A stretch of 64,000 bases of DNA, taken from NCBI RefSeq assembly GCF_001643775.1, contig NZ_CP011402.1:1-64000 (forward strand), in the 5' to 3' direction. Positions within the stretch are counted from its first letter, which is position 1. The number at the start of each line of letters is the position of its first letter. The notes beneath the pieces are model-generated. The model made no database searches, was not told the origin of the DNA, and saw only the letters and a program-made list of their open reading frames with translations. The stretch comes from Denitrobacterium detoxificans. GTDB lineage: Bacteria; Actinomycetota; Coriobacteriia; Coriobacteriales; Eggerthellaceae. The position numbers and the translations under genes are program-made. This document shows positions 20,161-27,467 of this stretch, one piece after another.

Positions 20161-22008
20161 ATGGGAATCGAAAACAAGTCTCCGGAAACGACGATGGGGC
20201 GCAGGGGCTTCCTGAAGGGCGCGGCACTTGCCGGTGCCGCAGCCGTCGCGGCAGCTGCCATGCCGGGTTGCTCATCGCCTAAGTCGCAGAGCCAGAGCGC
20301 CGAAGCCACCCAGGCATCGACGCATCCTTCGGGGTATATGTGCTCGGAAGATTGGCTGGGCGAGGCTCCCGCAATTGACGAGAGCAAGATCAGCGATGTC
20401 GTTAAGGCAGATGTGGTGGTATGTGGCAGTGGCCATTCCGGAACGCAGGCTGCCCTTGCCGCTGCGGAGGAAGGCGCAAGCGTCGTTGTGCTCGAGGCAC
20501 GTAACGTTGACTCCGACACGGGCTACCTGCATTACTATGGCCAGGAATTTGGGCATTTCAACAGCCAGTGGCTCATCAACCAGGGATATGGTCCGTATGA
20601 CACGGGCGAAATCGTGACTGAGTTCTGCCGTCGAGGTGGTAATCGTGTGAGCCCCGCGATCATCCGCGCGTTCGTGGATAACTGTGGCGAAGCATTCGAC
20701 CATTTCATCGGCCTGATTCCTTCTGACAATCATATGCTTGAAATGGGCCCGAAGGGCGAGTTGGGCCTGCATATTGCCTACGGCCGCAACCCTGAGGACT
20801 ATCCCATCGAAATGGGTGGGTATAAGACCTGGGTTGGCGATGCCATGTTCTGGGGCAAGTACAGCGATGAGCCGGTGAATGGCGTTGGCGCCATGTCCAA
20901 TATCAGCGAGGCGGAGAGCTTCCAGGTTGCCGAGGCCGAGCGCCTGGGTGCCAAGTGGTACTACGGAACCACCGCGGTCGTCTGCACGCAGAATAGCGAC
21001 GGGGACGTGACGGGCGTTATCGCCAAGGCTGACGATGGTTCGTACATCAAGTTCGAGGCCGCCAAGGGCGTCATTCTGGCTACGGGTGACATGGGCCAGA
21101 ACGGCGAGATGATCTGGAACCTCATTACGGAAGTTCCCGAATGGTGCGAGCGTCAGGGCGTGGAAGCGGGTAGCGTAACCGCCATGACCATGAATGACGG
21201 CAGTGGCCTGAAGATGGGCTGCTGGGCTGGTGGCTATATCGAGCCGGGCCCGCGTCCCACGATGAGCATGGGTGGCGGTGGCGGCGGTCCATGGGGTACC
21301 GCTCCGTTCCTGTGGGTGAATGCCGAGGGTAAGCGCTACATGAACGAGGCCGTTACGGTTGGTGCGTTTTCCGCCACCCTTAGGCAGCCCATTGGCACTA
21401 TCGCCACGATTACCGACTCGAAGTGGCTCACTACCGTTCAGCGCGCGAGCATCGACCATGGTGCCCCGAACTATACGCGTCCGCAGTACTACGACGACCT
21501 GGTAACCGACATGTCAACTGTGGTTGCGGCGGGAGCGCAGGGTGGATTGGTCCGTACGTGCACCATTGCCGAGCGCATGCAGTCGACGGTCTATGGCGCC
21601 GACGATCTGGAAACGGCTTTGAAGTACGCTGGCTACGAGGGCGATGCACTGAAGGAGGCGCTGGCAACCGTCGCGCGTTACAACGAGCTGTGCTATGCCG
21701 GGTCCGATGCCGACTTCGGCAAGGATGCGGAAGTGATGATTCCCATCGACGAGCCGCCCTTCTACGTGGCGCCTTCCTCCAATAGCGGTAAGGGCGTAGC
21801 GGGCTTGGTTACCCTTGCCGGCTTGATGACTGACGAGAACCTGAATGTCATTCGCCCTGACTACACGCGCATCAAGGGCCTGTATGCCGTTGGCAATTGC
21901 CTTGGCCAGCGCTTCGGCAATGCATATAGCACGCCTACGGCTGGCGTCTCCATCGGCATGGCGATGACCCATGGTCGCGTCTGCGGTAAGACGGTGGCTA
22001 ACCTGTAA
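20161..22008 (+). CDS. Tat-exported FAD-dependent reductase (fumarate/urocanate reductase-like)
   Basis: Secreted flavoprotein of the FAD_binding_2 family, 615 residues. The N-terminus has a twin-arginine motif in GRRGFLKG (R14, R15), an Ala-rich hydrophobic stretch and a lipobox-like AMPGC (Cys37), so Tat export and lipid anchoring are likely. The FAD dinucleotide fold VVVCGSGHSGTQAA is at about 85-98; the C-terminal AVGNCLGQRFGNAY binds the flavin in this family. No CxxCH haem motif is present, so electrons must come from a separate partner. Relatives reduce fumarate, urocanate, and host- or diet-derived acids; the substrate here cannot be named. GGGAGG lies six bases before the ATG at 20161. 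The membrane LuxR gene is convergent across a shared terminator. Confidence 0.9.
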   Translation: MGIENKSPETTMGRRGFLKGAALAGAAAVAAAAMPGCSSPKSQSQSAEATQASTHPSGYMCSEDWLGEAPAIDESKISDVVKADVVVCGSGHSGTQAALAAAEEGASVVVLEARNVDSDTGYLHYYGQEFGHFNSQWLINQGYGPYDTGEIVTEFCRRGGNRVSPAIIRAFVDNCGEAFDHFIGLIPSDNHMLEMGPKGELGLHIAYGRNPEDYPIEMGGYKTWVGDAMFWGKYSDEPVNGVGAMSNISEAESFQVAEAERLGAKWYYGTTAVVCTQNSDGDVTGVIAKADDGSYIKFEAAKGVILATGDMGQNGEMIWNLITEVPEWCERQGVEAGSVTAMTMNDGSGLKMGCWAGGYIEPGPRPTMSMGGGGGGPWGTAPFLWVNAEGKRYMNEAVTVGAFSATLRQPIGTIATITDSKWLTTVQRASIDHGAPNYTRPQYYDDLVTDMSTVVAAGAQGGLVRTCTIAERMQSTVYGADDLETALKYAGYEGDALKEALATVARYNELCYAGSDADFGKDAEVMIPIDEPPFYVAPSSNSGKGVAGLVTLAGLMTDENLNVIRPDYTRIKGLYAVGNCLGQRFGNAYSTPTAGVSIGMAMTHGRVCGKTVANL

Positions 22009-22060
22009 ATTCGAAGCACTTAGGCTCGACGACACCCTCCCCGTCGAGCATCGCTCGAGT

Positions 22061-22091
22061 GCCCCGCTTGCGTCATACATGCAAGCGGGGC
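22061..22091. terminator. Bidirectional terminator between FAD reductase and LuxR genes
   Basis: GCCCCGCTTGC at 22061-22071 pairs perfectly with GCAAGCGGGGC at 22081-22091 around a 9-nt loop. T-rich sequence follows on the plus strand only weakly (ATTTGCG). It lies between convergent genes and probably serves both. Confidence 0.7.
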
Positions 22092-22104
22092 ATTTGCGTT
22101 GATG

Positions 22105-23484
22105 CTATTCGTTTTCGATGAGGTCGATGATTTCCTGCCGCGAGCCAATCCCCAGCTTTTCGTGGATGTGGCGGGTGTGGGTTTTCACGGTGTGGGGCGA
22201 TATGCAGAGCGTGTCGGCTATGTACGTGGACGATCTGCCGCGCGCAATGTAGGACAGCACTTCGCCTTCTCGGGGCGTGAGATTGTACTGCTGTGCGATG
22301 GCGAGGCAATGCTCTTCGATTCCGGCATTGAATGCCGCTGGTTGGCTTGCGGTGGGGCGCAAGACGAGGATTGCGTAGTTGGCAAGCAAGAACAGCATGG
22401 TGCAGAGGGGTGCGACATTGCGGGCGATGTCGTCTCCCAGATACGTGAAGGTCGCAAACCCCAACGGCACGCTGATGAGGATGGCGGCAAGCGTTATGCC
22501 GCAAAGGGGTATGGCCAAATCGCGTTCCGCACGAATGGCGGTGGTCACGTAGAGCCACGATGTAATCATGCAGCTGCTAAAGCATGCTCCACCGCCAAAG
22601 GCGAAGAAGGCGTTTGCCGGCGTGCTGCCACTTTGGGGGAAGAGCATCCAGGGGAGCAGCAAAAGCGCAGCTCCAGCGGGTAAGACGGCTTGCAGGATGA
22701 TATTCAGGCTGAATTGCCGAGGCGGATGCAGGGCAAGCAAAATGGGCGGAATGGCGCAGACGGCTCGAAACGTGATTTCCAGGAGGCTGTGGTTTGCGGA
22801 AACGATCGGCGTATCAACGAATTGGGATGCTCGGGCCGAACCAGTGATGAGATAGAAGATGAACAGGCCCGCAATGGGGAAAGCGATGTCGGCGATGGCC
22901 GTAATGATGCGGGGCAGTGTGTCATGCGCGTTTGCGGGCGCAATGGCGCTTTCCTTCGGCGTCTCGTCGTTGCTCGCGAGGATGGGAAAGCAGCCAACGA
23001 CGAATAGGAGCGATGTATAGGCGAAGAGCAGAGCTTCGGGGATGGCGAATGCGATGAGCTCCAGGCAGGAAGAAGTGATAACGCCAATGGATATCCCGAC
23101 CGCAGCGTCTTGAAAGTCGTGTCGAGCGTATTTGGCGGCCCATTTGCATATGCTTGGGAAGAAGGCAATGGCGCAGCCTACGGCGGTGATGATGGTGATA
23201 GGCGTGGTGGTGGGCGCAAAGTGCGAGATGGCAAGGCAACAGGGAAGCAGTATCACGGGTGCGATGGGGGATGCCTTCGTAATCGCGGATGGTGCGAGAT
23301 GCCACAGTGCGATCGCCGCGCACGATACGAGGACGAGCGCGCAAATGAAGGCGAAGGAGAACGAAAGCGAGGCTCCTCGTAATTCGGGCAGGTAATCAAT
23401 GATGGTGAGAAAGGACGCCAGGAACGCGCCCCAGAGCAGATGCTCTGCGGCAAAAGCGGTCTTTTCGCGAGATAGTATGCGCAT
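22105..23484 (-). CDS. LuxR-family regulator with polytopic membrane domain
   Basis: 459-residue protein in which residues 1-390 are a polytopic membrane domain (about 10-12 hydrophobic helices) and about 398-459 a LuxR-type helix-turn-helix: LTPREGEVLSYIARG followed by SPHTVKTHTRHIHEKLGI. This layout is common in Eggerthellaceae, where such regulators often sit next to secreted FAD reductases. It faces the Tat flavoprotein gene and is a plausible membrane sensor controlling it, perhaps responding to its substrate; this is inference from position. The ATG at 23484 is preceded by AGGGGTG seven bases upstream. No receiver or PAS domain is visible. Confidence 0.88.
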   Translation of the reverse strand: MRILSREKTAFAAEHLLWGAFLASFLTIIDYLPELRGASLSFSFAFICALVLVSCAAIALWHLAPSAITKASPIAPVILLPCCLAISHFAPTTTPITIITAVGCAIAFFPSICKWAAKYARHDFQDAAVGISIGVITSSCLELIAFAIPEALLFAYTSLLFVVGCFPILASNDETPKESAIAPANAHDTLPRIITAIADIAFPIAGLFIFYLITGSARASQFVDTPIVSANHSLLEITFRAVCAIPPILLALHPPRQFSLNIILQAVLPAGAALLLLPWMLFPQSGSTPANAFFAFGGGACFSSCMITSWLYVTTAIRAERDLAIPLCGITLAAILISVPLGFATFTYLGDDIARNVAPLCTMLFLLANYAILVLRPTASQPAAFNAGIEEHCLAIAQQYNLTPREGEVLSYIARGRSSTYIADTLCISPHTVKTHTRHIHEKLGIGSRQEIIDLIENE

Positions 23485-23580
23485 CCAACACCCCTATAGC
23501 AATTGATGGCCCGCACGATTATACGTTAGAAACCGTGCGGGGCATCGATTAGGAGGATGCTATCTGGTGATTGTCGACTG

Positions 23581-24525
23581 CTAGTCGATGGATGTCAGGT
23601 TGGAAAGCTCTGCTGCTTCCTGCGCCTGTCGCTGCATCTTCATGATCGTTACGATAACGCGATTGAGCTGGGTGAATGTAATCATGTGTCCTTCGCCCAG
23701 CCTATCCCAGAAGAACTTTGACCCGGCATAGTTGATGATATTCACCACGCGCAGAGCTTCGCGCTCGCCCCGTTCGGTAAGGGCGATGTATACCGCCTTG
23801 TTGTCGTGGGGATGCGCAAGCCGCTGGATGAGCCCCTTTTCATGCAGGGCCTTCGTAGTGCGCGTGGCCGTTGCGTTCGTGAGCATGAGCTGATTGGCCA
23901 CAACGCCAATGCGCATGGGCATATGCGTTTCGTAGAGGCGCTGCATGACTCGGCATTCGGGGATGGGGTAGCCGCTTTGGGTCTTCGTCTCCTCTTCAAT
24001 GGGGCGTGCGATGGATTCCAGCGCAGCAATGAGATGCGTGGTTGGGTGCGTCGCCGAAATCACGGGCGGGATGTTCTTGTCGATGGAGTGGCCTACGTGG
24101 GTAATGGCCCGAAAGAGTCGCTGGTAATTCTCGTTGCGTGGTGGCCAGGTGATCCTGAATTGCGTGACGAGCGTCTTCTCGCTTTCGTTGACGTAGGCGA
24201 TCCCCTGCGGCGTGATGGCGGCAATGCGTGCGCGCGCATCTTGCTCGCTTTCTCGGCGATGCGTGAACATGAGCGTGTCGAGTTGGGGGAACGCGTTTGC
24301 TATCACGTTTGGTTTCACGTGAAGCAGCGTGCTGAGCTCCGATTGGGGAATGGTTCCCGGATGCGCGAAGAAGAGCTCGATGAGCATGCGATACTGCGTT
24401 GCGCTCAGTACGCCTTCGGCTTCCAAAACCTGGCGTAGCGCATTGCGCTCCATGGAAAACGGGATGAAATACGTTGATGTAAATGCCGCCTGTTCGGCCT
24501 GCTGAGCCATTGCTGCGTGTGCCAT
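23581..24525 (-). CDS. MarR-family regulator with two winged-helix halves
   Basis: 314 residues, about twice the usual MarR length. The C-terminal half (about 175-314) has the clear MarR winged helix: MRIGVVANQLMLTNATATRT, LHEKGLIQRL, then HPHDNKAVYIALTERG for the wing. The N-terminal half (about 20-150) shows a weaker equivalent: ATQYRMLIELFFAH, IPQSELSTLLHVKPN and ARIAAITPQGIAYV. It therefore looks like an internal duplication that could bind an operator as a single-chain pseudo-dimer. It lies upstream of the membrane LuxR gene on the same strand (96 bp apart) and is divergent from the nikR operon, so it may regulate either. The effector is unknown. Confidence 0.8.
   Translation of the reverse strand: MAHAAMAQQAEQAAFTSTYFIPFSMERNALRQVLEAEGVLSATQYRMLIELFFAHPGTIPQSELSTLLHVKPNVIANAFPQLDTLMFTHRRESEQDARARIAAITPQGIAYVNESEKTLVTQFRITWPPRNENYQRLFRAITHVGHSIDKNIPPVISATHPTTHLIAALESIARPIEEETKTQSGYPIPECRVMQRLYETHMPMRIGVVANQLMLTNATATRTTKALHEKGLIQRLAHPHDNKAVYIALTERGEREALRVVNIINYAGSKFFWDRLGEGHMITFTQLNRVIVTIMKMQRQAQEAAELSNLTSID
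24311..24326. other. Second parS-like palindrome, inside the MarR gene
   Basis: GGTTTCACGTGAAGCA matches the parS consensus TGTTTCACGTGAAACA at 14 of 16 positions and has the perfect central 12 bases GTTTCACGTGAA. parS sites often lie within genes near the origin, but a chance coding match is possible. Confidence 0.35.
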
Positions 24526-24549
24526 GCTGATACCCCTACCCGTCGTTCA

Positions 24550-24581
24550 GCTATGCAAGTATTTTATTGCGGGGGCATAGC
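24550..24581. promoter_or_regulatory. Inverted repeat in the marR-nikR divergent region
   Basis: GCTATGC (24550-24556) and GCATAGC (24575-24581) are perfect inverted repeats separated by 18 bp, 25 bp after the MarR start on the opposite strand. Wide-spaced half-sites recall NikR operators (GTATGA-N16-TCATAC in E. coli), but the bases differ. It could equally be the MarR protein's own operator. Confidence 0.35.
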
Positions 24582-24674
24582 ATGGGCGCACGTCATTCAG
24601 GTATTGTTGATGTTTGGAAACTAAATGTAACCGTTCTGGTGTCTTTTGAATTTCGCGACTTCCTTGCGGCTAAA

Positions 24675-24702
24675 TTGACGCATGCTCACACATTTTTACT
24701 AA
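24675..24702 (+). promoter_or_regulatory. Probable promoter of the nikR operon
   Basis: TTGACG at 24675-24680 and TACTAA at 24697-24702 form a -35/-10 pair with a 16-bp spacer, 78 bp before the start codon at 24781. Confidence 0.5.
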
Positions 24703-24780
24703 TTCGTCACATCGGAGTGGGGGAACAGGGCTACACTGTTAGCAAAGAGGAAGGACACGCCAAATCGAAAGGAGCACGGT

Positions 24781-25035
24781 ATGTGCCAGAATGGTGTCAA
24801 CACGGGTCAGTACAAGATGATGCTCGAGCAGATCGACGACCAGATCGCTTTGAATCGCAGGTGGGCTCACAAGCTGGGTCATGTTGCCGGTGATGCGGGC
24901 TACGAAAAGACCTGCGAGCTGATGCATCAGGTGCAGCATCTGCTCGATGACGCCCGTGCGCTTATCACCGACGCTCAGGATGCTTTGGAAGAAGACGCCG
25001 AAGCCGTGGCCAACGTTTCGGTTAAGCTTGTATAG
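24781..25035 (+). CDS. Small helical protein of unknown function upstream of nikR
   Basis: 84 residues that I do not recognise. The ATG has AAGGAG six bases upstream, so translation is likely. The sequence looks almost entirely helical, with an acidic C-terminal half (DDARALITDAQDALEEDAEA). It contains potential metal ligands in the middle (HKLGHVAGDAGYEKTCELMH and the nearby QH), four histidines and a cysteine in about 24 residues. It begins the transcript that continues into nikR 28 bp later. A role in nickel handling or as a NikR partner is only inferred from context. Confidence 0.75.
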   Translation: MCQNGVNTGQYKMMLEQIDDQIALNRRWAHKLGHVAGDAGYEKTCELMHQVQHLLDDARALITDAQDALEEDAEAVANVSVKLV

Positions 25036-25063
25036 ATTCGCTAGTTGGTAAGAAAGAGGCGTT

Positions 25064-25489
25064 ATGTCCAACGATCTCATGCGCTTTTCAGTGGCTATGC
25101 CGGAAGATCTGCTGATTGAGTTCGATCAGCTGGTGGCGCGCCGTGGCTTGGCAAAGAATCGCAGCGAGGTAATACGCGATTTGGTGCGCGAGGCGCTGAT
25201 TAGCGAGCAATGCGGCACGTTGGGCATGGAAGTCATGGGGACGCTTACCATCGTGTACGATCACCATGTAAACGACCTGCGTGACAAGATCGACGGCGTA
25301 CAGCATGAGTACCTGGAGAACGTTATCTCGAGCACTCATGTGCATATCGATCACCATGCCTGCCTGGAGGTAATCATCATTCGGGGAGAGACGGGCTTGG
25401 TGCAAGGCATCGCCGACCTCATTTTGGGGTTGAAGGGCGTGCAGACGGGGCGCCTGGTTCTCACGTCAACAGGTGGGCGCATCTACTAG
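25064..25489 (+). CDS. nikR: Nickel-responsive transcriptional regulator NikR
   Basis: Ribbon-helix-helix repressor with a C-terminal ACT-like nickel-sensing domain, 141 residues. The N-terminal RHH segment is MRFSVAMPEDLLIEFDQLV followed by KNRSEVIRDLVREAL. The four high-affinity nickel ligands are present with exact family spacing: H81, H92, H94 and C100, equivalent to E. coli H76, H87, H89 and C95. It should repress nickel uptake when nickel is sufficient; no nik or nickel transporter gene is in the window, so its targets lie elsewhere or include hypE and the small gene upstream. AGAGG precedes the ATG. Confidence 0.95.
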   Translation: MSNDLMRFSVAMPEDLLIEFDQLVARRGLAKNRSEVIRDLVREALISEQCGTLGMEVMGTLTIVYDHHVNDLRDKIDGVQHEYLENVISSTHVHIDHHACLEVIIIRGETGLVQGIADLILGLKGVQTGRLVLTSTGGRIY

Positions 25490-25508
25490 CTTCTAGCGCC
25501 GGCAACTA

Positions 25509-25522
25509 TACATATATATGTA
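25509..25522. promoter_or_regulatory. Perfect 14-bp AT-rich palindrome between nikR and hypE
   Basis: TACATATATATGTA is its own reverse complement and lies 20 bp after the nikR stop, before the terminator-like hairpin. It is a candidate operator, but no -35/-10 pair is clear around it. Confidence 0.3.
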
Positions 25523-25546
25523 AGGCGCCGCACAGGCGCCTTATTT
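25522..25546 (+). terminator. Terminator-like hairpin between nikR and hypE
   Basis: AAGGCGCC at 25522-25529 pairs with GGCGCCTT at 25535-25542 around a 5-nt loop, followed by ATTT. The T tract is short, so it may attenuate rather than end transcription before hypE (start 25562). Confidence 0.55.
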
Positions 25547-25561
25547 GCGAAAGGGAACACT

Positions 25562-26584
25562 ATGGACGAAAAGGTCCTGCTAGGTCATGGTAGCGGCGGC
25601 ACGATGATGCGCCGCATTATCGACGAGGTATTCTTCGATGCCTATGGTGGGGAAGAGCTTGCAGCTGGCAATGATGCGGCCGATTTGCCGCTTCCCGCAG
25701 AGGGCGAACGCCTGGCGTATTCTACCGACAGCTTCGTGGTGACCCCTCATTTCTTCCCGGGCGGCGATATCGGGCATTTGGCCGTGTGCGGTACCGTGAA
25801 CGATGTGGCTACCAGTGGCGCCGCGCCGAAGTACCTTTCGTGCGGCTTCATTTTGGAAGAAGGCTTCCCCATGGAAGACCTGAAGCGCATTTGCCAAAGC
25901 ATGGCGGATGTAGCCAAGGAAGCTGGCGTGCGCATCGTAACGGGCGACACGAAGGTCGTAAATCGCGGCCATGGCGATGGCGTGTACATCAACACGAGCG
26001 GTGTGGGCTTCATTCCCGCCGGACGAGTGCTCGGCGGTCAGTACTGCAAGCCGGGCGATAAGGTGCTTGTGTCGGGTACGTTGGGCGATCATGGCATCAC
26101 GATTATGAGCTGTCGAGAGGAGCTGAGCTTCCGCGCCGACCTGAAAAGCGATGCCGCTCCCTTGAACCATTTGATCGCGGAAGTGCTCGAAGCGGCGCCT
26201 CATACGCGTTGCTTCCGCGACCCCACGCGCGGTGGTTTGGCAAGCACGCTCAATGAACTTGCGGAGCAGAGTGGCGTCGATATGGTTGTCGACGAAATGA
26301 ACGTTCCGGTGAAGGATGCCGTTCGTGGTGCGTGCGAAATGTTGGGCTACGATGTCTTCCAGGTTGCCAATGAGGGCAAGATGGTTTGCGTGGTTCCCGC
26401 GGAAGAATCTGAACTTGCGTTGGAAGCCATGCGTGCGAATGAGTACGGAACCGATGCGGCGATTATCGGAGAGGTTCTTCCGTGTCCCGACGACCGTTCG
26501 CCGCGCGTGAGCATTAGAACCGGGTTCGGAAGCATGCGCATCCTCGATATGTTGGTGGGGGAGCAGCTCCCTCGTATCTGCTAA
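25562..26584 (+). CDS. hypE: Hydrogenase expression/formation protein HypE
   Basis: Maturation enzyme for NiFe hydrogenases. HypF transfers a carbamoyl group to the C-terminal cysteine of HypE, which dehydrates it with ATP to a thiocyanate, the source of the active-site CN ligands. The 340-residue product begins with LLGHGSGGTMMRRII and ends in PRIC, so the essential C-terminal Cys340 is present. AIR-synthase-type N- and C-terminal domains are visible, with FRDPTRGGLASTLNELAEQS in the second. The PRIC ending separates it from the related SelD. Usually hypE lies with hypABCDF; here only hypE is present, beside nikR, which fits a nickel/hydrogenase theme. AAGGGA precedes the ATG. Confidence 0.95.
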   Translation: MDEKVLLGHGSGGTMMRRIIDEVFFDAYGGEELAAGNDAADLPLPAEGERLAYSTDSFVVTPHFFPGGDIGHLAVCGTVNDVATSGAAPKYLSCGFILEEGFPMEDLKRICQSMADVAKEAGVRIVTGDTKVVNRGHGDGVYINTSGVGFIPAGRVLGGQYCKPGDKVLVSGTLGDHGITIMSCREELSFRADLKSDAAPLNHLIAEVLEAAPHTRCFRDPTRGGLASTLNELAEQSGVDMVVDEMNVPVKDAVRGACEMLGYDVFQVANEGKMVCVVPAEESELALEAMRANEYGTDAAIIGEVLPCPDDRSPRVSIRTGFGSMRILDMLVGEQLPRIC

Positions 26585-27269
26585 ATAATAAACTCTGGCG
26601 GTCGCACGAGCGCGAAAAGAGAACCATGGGAGCCCTCGCGGCTTGAACCCATAGGGCTGAAGATTTCGTGAAAGTTGAACCGCGAGCGTGAAAAATGAAC
26701 GCGGCAATGGATGAGATTTCGTTGCCGCAAGGGTATGGAGGAGTCGCGTCTGCGGGCGCGGCTCCTTTCGCTTTGGCGTTGCTGTCGAATCGTGTGTAAG
26801 GCTGCTTTGGATGGCTTGGTGGATGGCCGTCGATGGGCGCGGCGGGCACCGCGCGAAGGATGCCTGGAGCGTCCTCGGCGCCGAGGGCTCATCTTCGCCA
26901 CATCGCTCCGTCTGACTATCCTTGGACGGATGCTTTGGCGTGCATTCGAAAGCGACTCGGATGCGCGACGGATGTGACGGCCGCGCGACCGATGATTCCT
27001 TGGGTGCCATCGATGGAGAGCACGGTTGGATTGCGCTCATTTCGGTGGGCGATTCACGCGACGTAGAGCTTGCGCATGCGCGCTTGGGGTGCACAAGATA
27101 TAGGGTCTCGCTACATTATTCACCGTGAGGGGCAATTGCTCCTTCGCGTATCTTTTCGCATACGAACAGGGATTATGACCCCAAGGTAACGCATGTAGAC
27201 TGTTTGGAGAAAGGGTATAGCGGAAGTTGCAAATAGCTGATAGTATCAAGTGATACCAGGAGTGTAGCA
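26585..27269. other. Gene-poor stretch between hypE and the giant surface gene
   Basis: I find no convincing gene in these 685 bp; the open frames in all phases are Arg/Ala-rich and lack ribosome-binding sites. Visible structure: an imperfect 20-bp tandem repeat starting CGTGAAA at 26667 and 26687; an inverted repeat GCGGCAA/TTGCCGC at 26701-26707 and 26722-26728; and a GC-rich stem 26740-26748 with 26757-26765 (GGAGTCGCG/CGCGGCTCC, one G-T pair) that could terminate hypE. GTATCA/TGATAC at 27242-27247 and 27250-27255 is a short palindrome just before the leader ORF. It may contain decayed coding sequence and the promoter of the giant gene. Confidence 0.4.
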
Positions 27270-27467
27270 ATGGGTGAATTATGCGCTGCGCGCCTGGAGG
27301 GCATCAACTTGAGCGGGCCAAGTATCGCGGATAGTACCGTATTCTCACTTGACCTGGCAATTCAAGGGTATGTTGCCCGGGGGTTGTTATACGAGGAGTG
27401 CGTTTGCAGTGGAGTGCGCTACTGCAAATATGCGATTCGCTGGGGTCGAGAGGAAAACCTCCGCTAA
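27270..27467 (+). CDS. Possible 65-residue leader ORF overlapping the giant gene start
   Basis: The ATG at 27270 has the best ribosome-binding site in the area (AGGAG at 27258-27262, seven bases upstream), better than any start of the giant gene. The frame runs 65 codons and ends at 27467, inside the signal-peptide region of the giant gene in another frame. The product is not recognisable. It could be a leader peptide that tunes translation of the giant gene, or the true N-terminus if a frameshift or sequencing error lies near the GGGGG run at 27378-27382. It may also be noise. Confidence 0.25.
   Translation: MGELCAARLEGINLSGPSIADSTVFSLDLAIQGYVARGLLYEECVCSGVRYCKYAIRWGREENLR

Noticed and set aside
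25562-26584. Selenophosphate synthetase (SelD)
   Set aside because: The AIR-synthase fold is shared, but the GHGSGG start and C-terminal PRIC are HypE hallmarks, and SelD's N-terminal catalytic Cys/Sec-Lys motif is missing.
26600-26730. A selenocysteine tRNA on the minus strand
   Set aside because: GGTTCAA T-loop-like strings occur, but no acceptor stem, anticodon arm or CCA end can be assembled around them.
26711-27128. Small plus-strand frames between hypE and the giant gene
   Set aside because: Composition is Arg/Ala-rich, starts lack Shine-Dalgarno sequences, and no family is recognisable.
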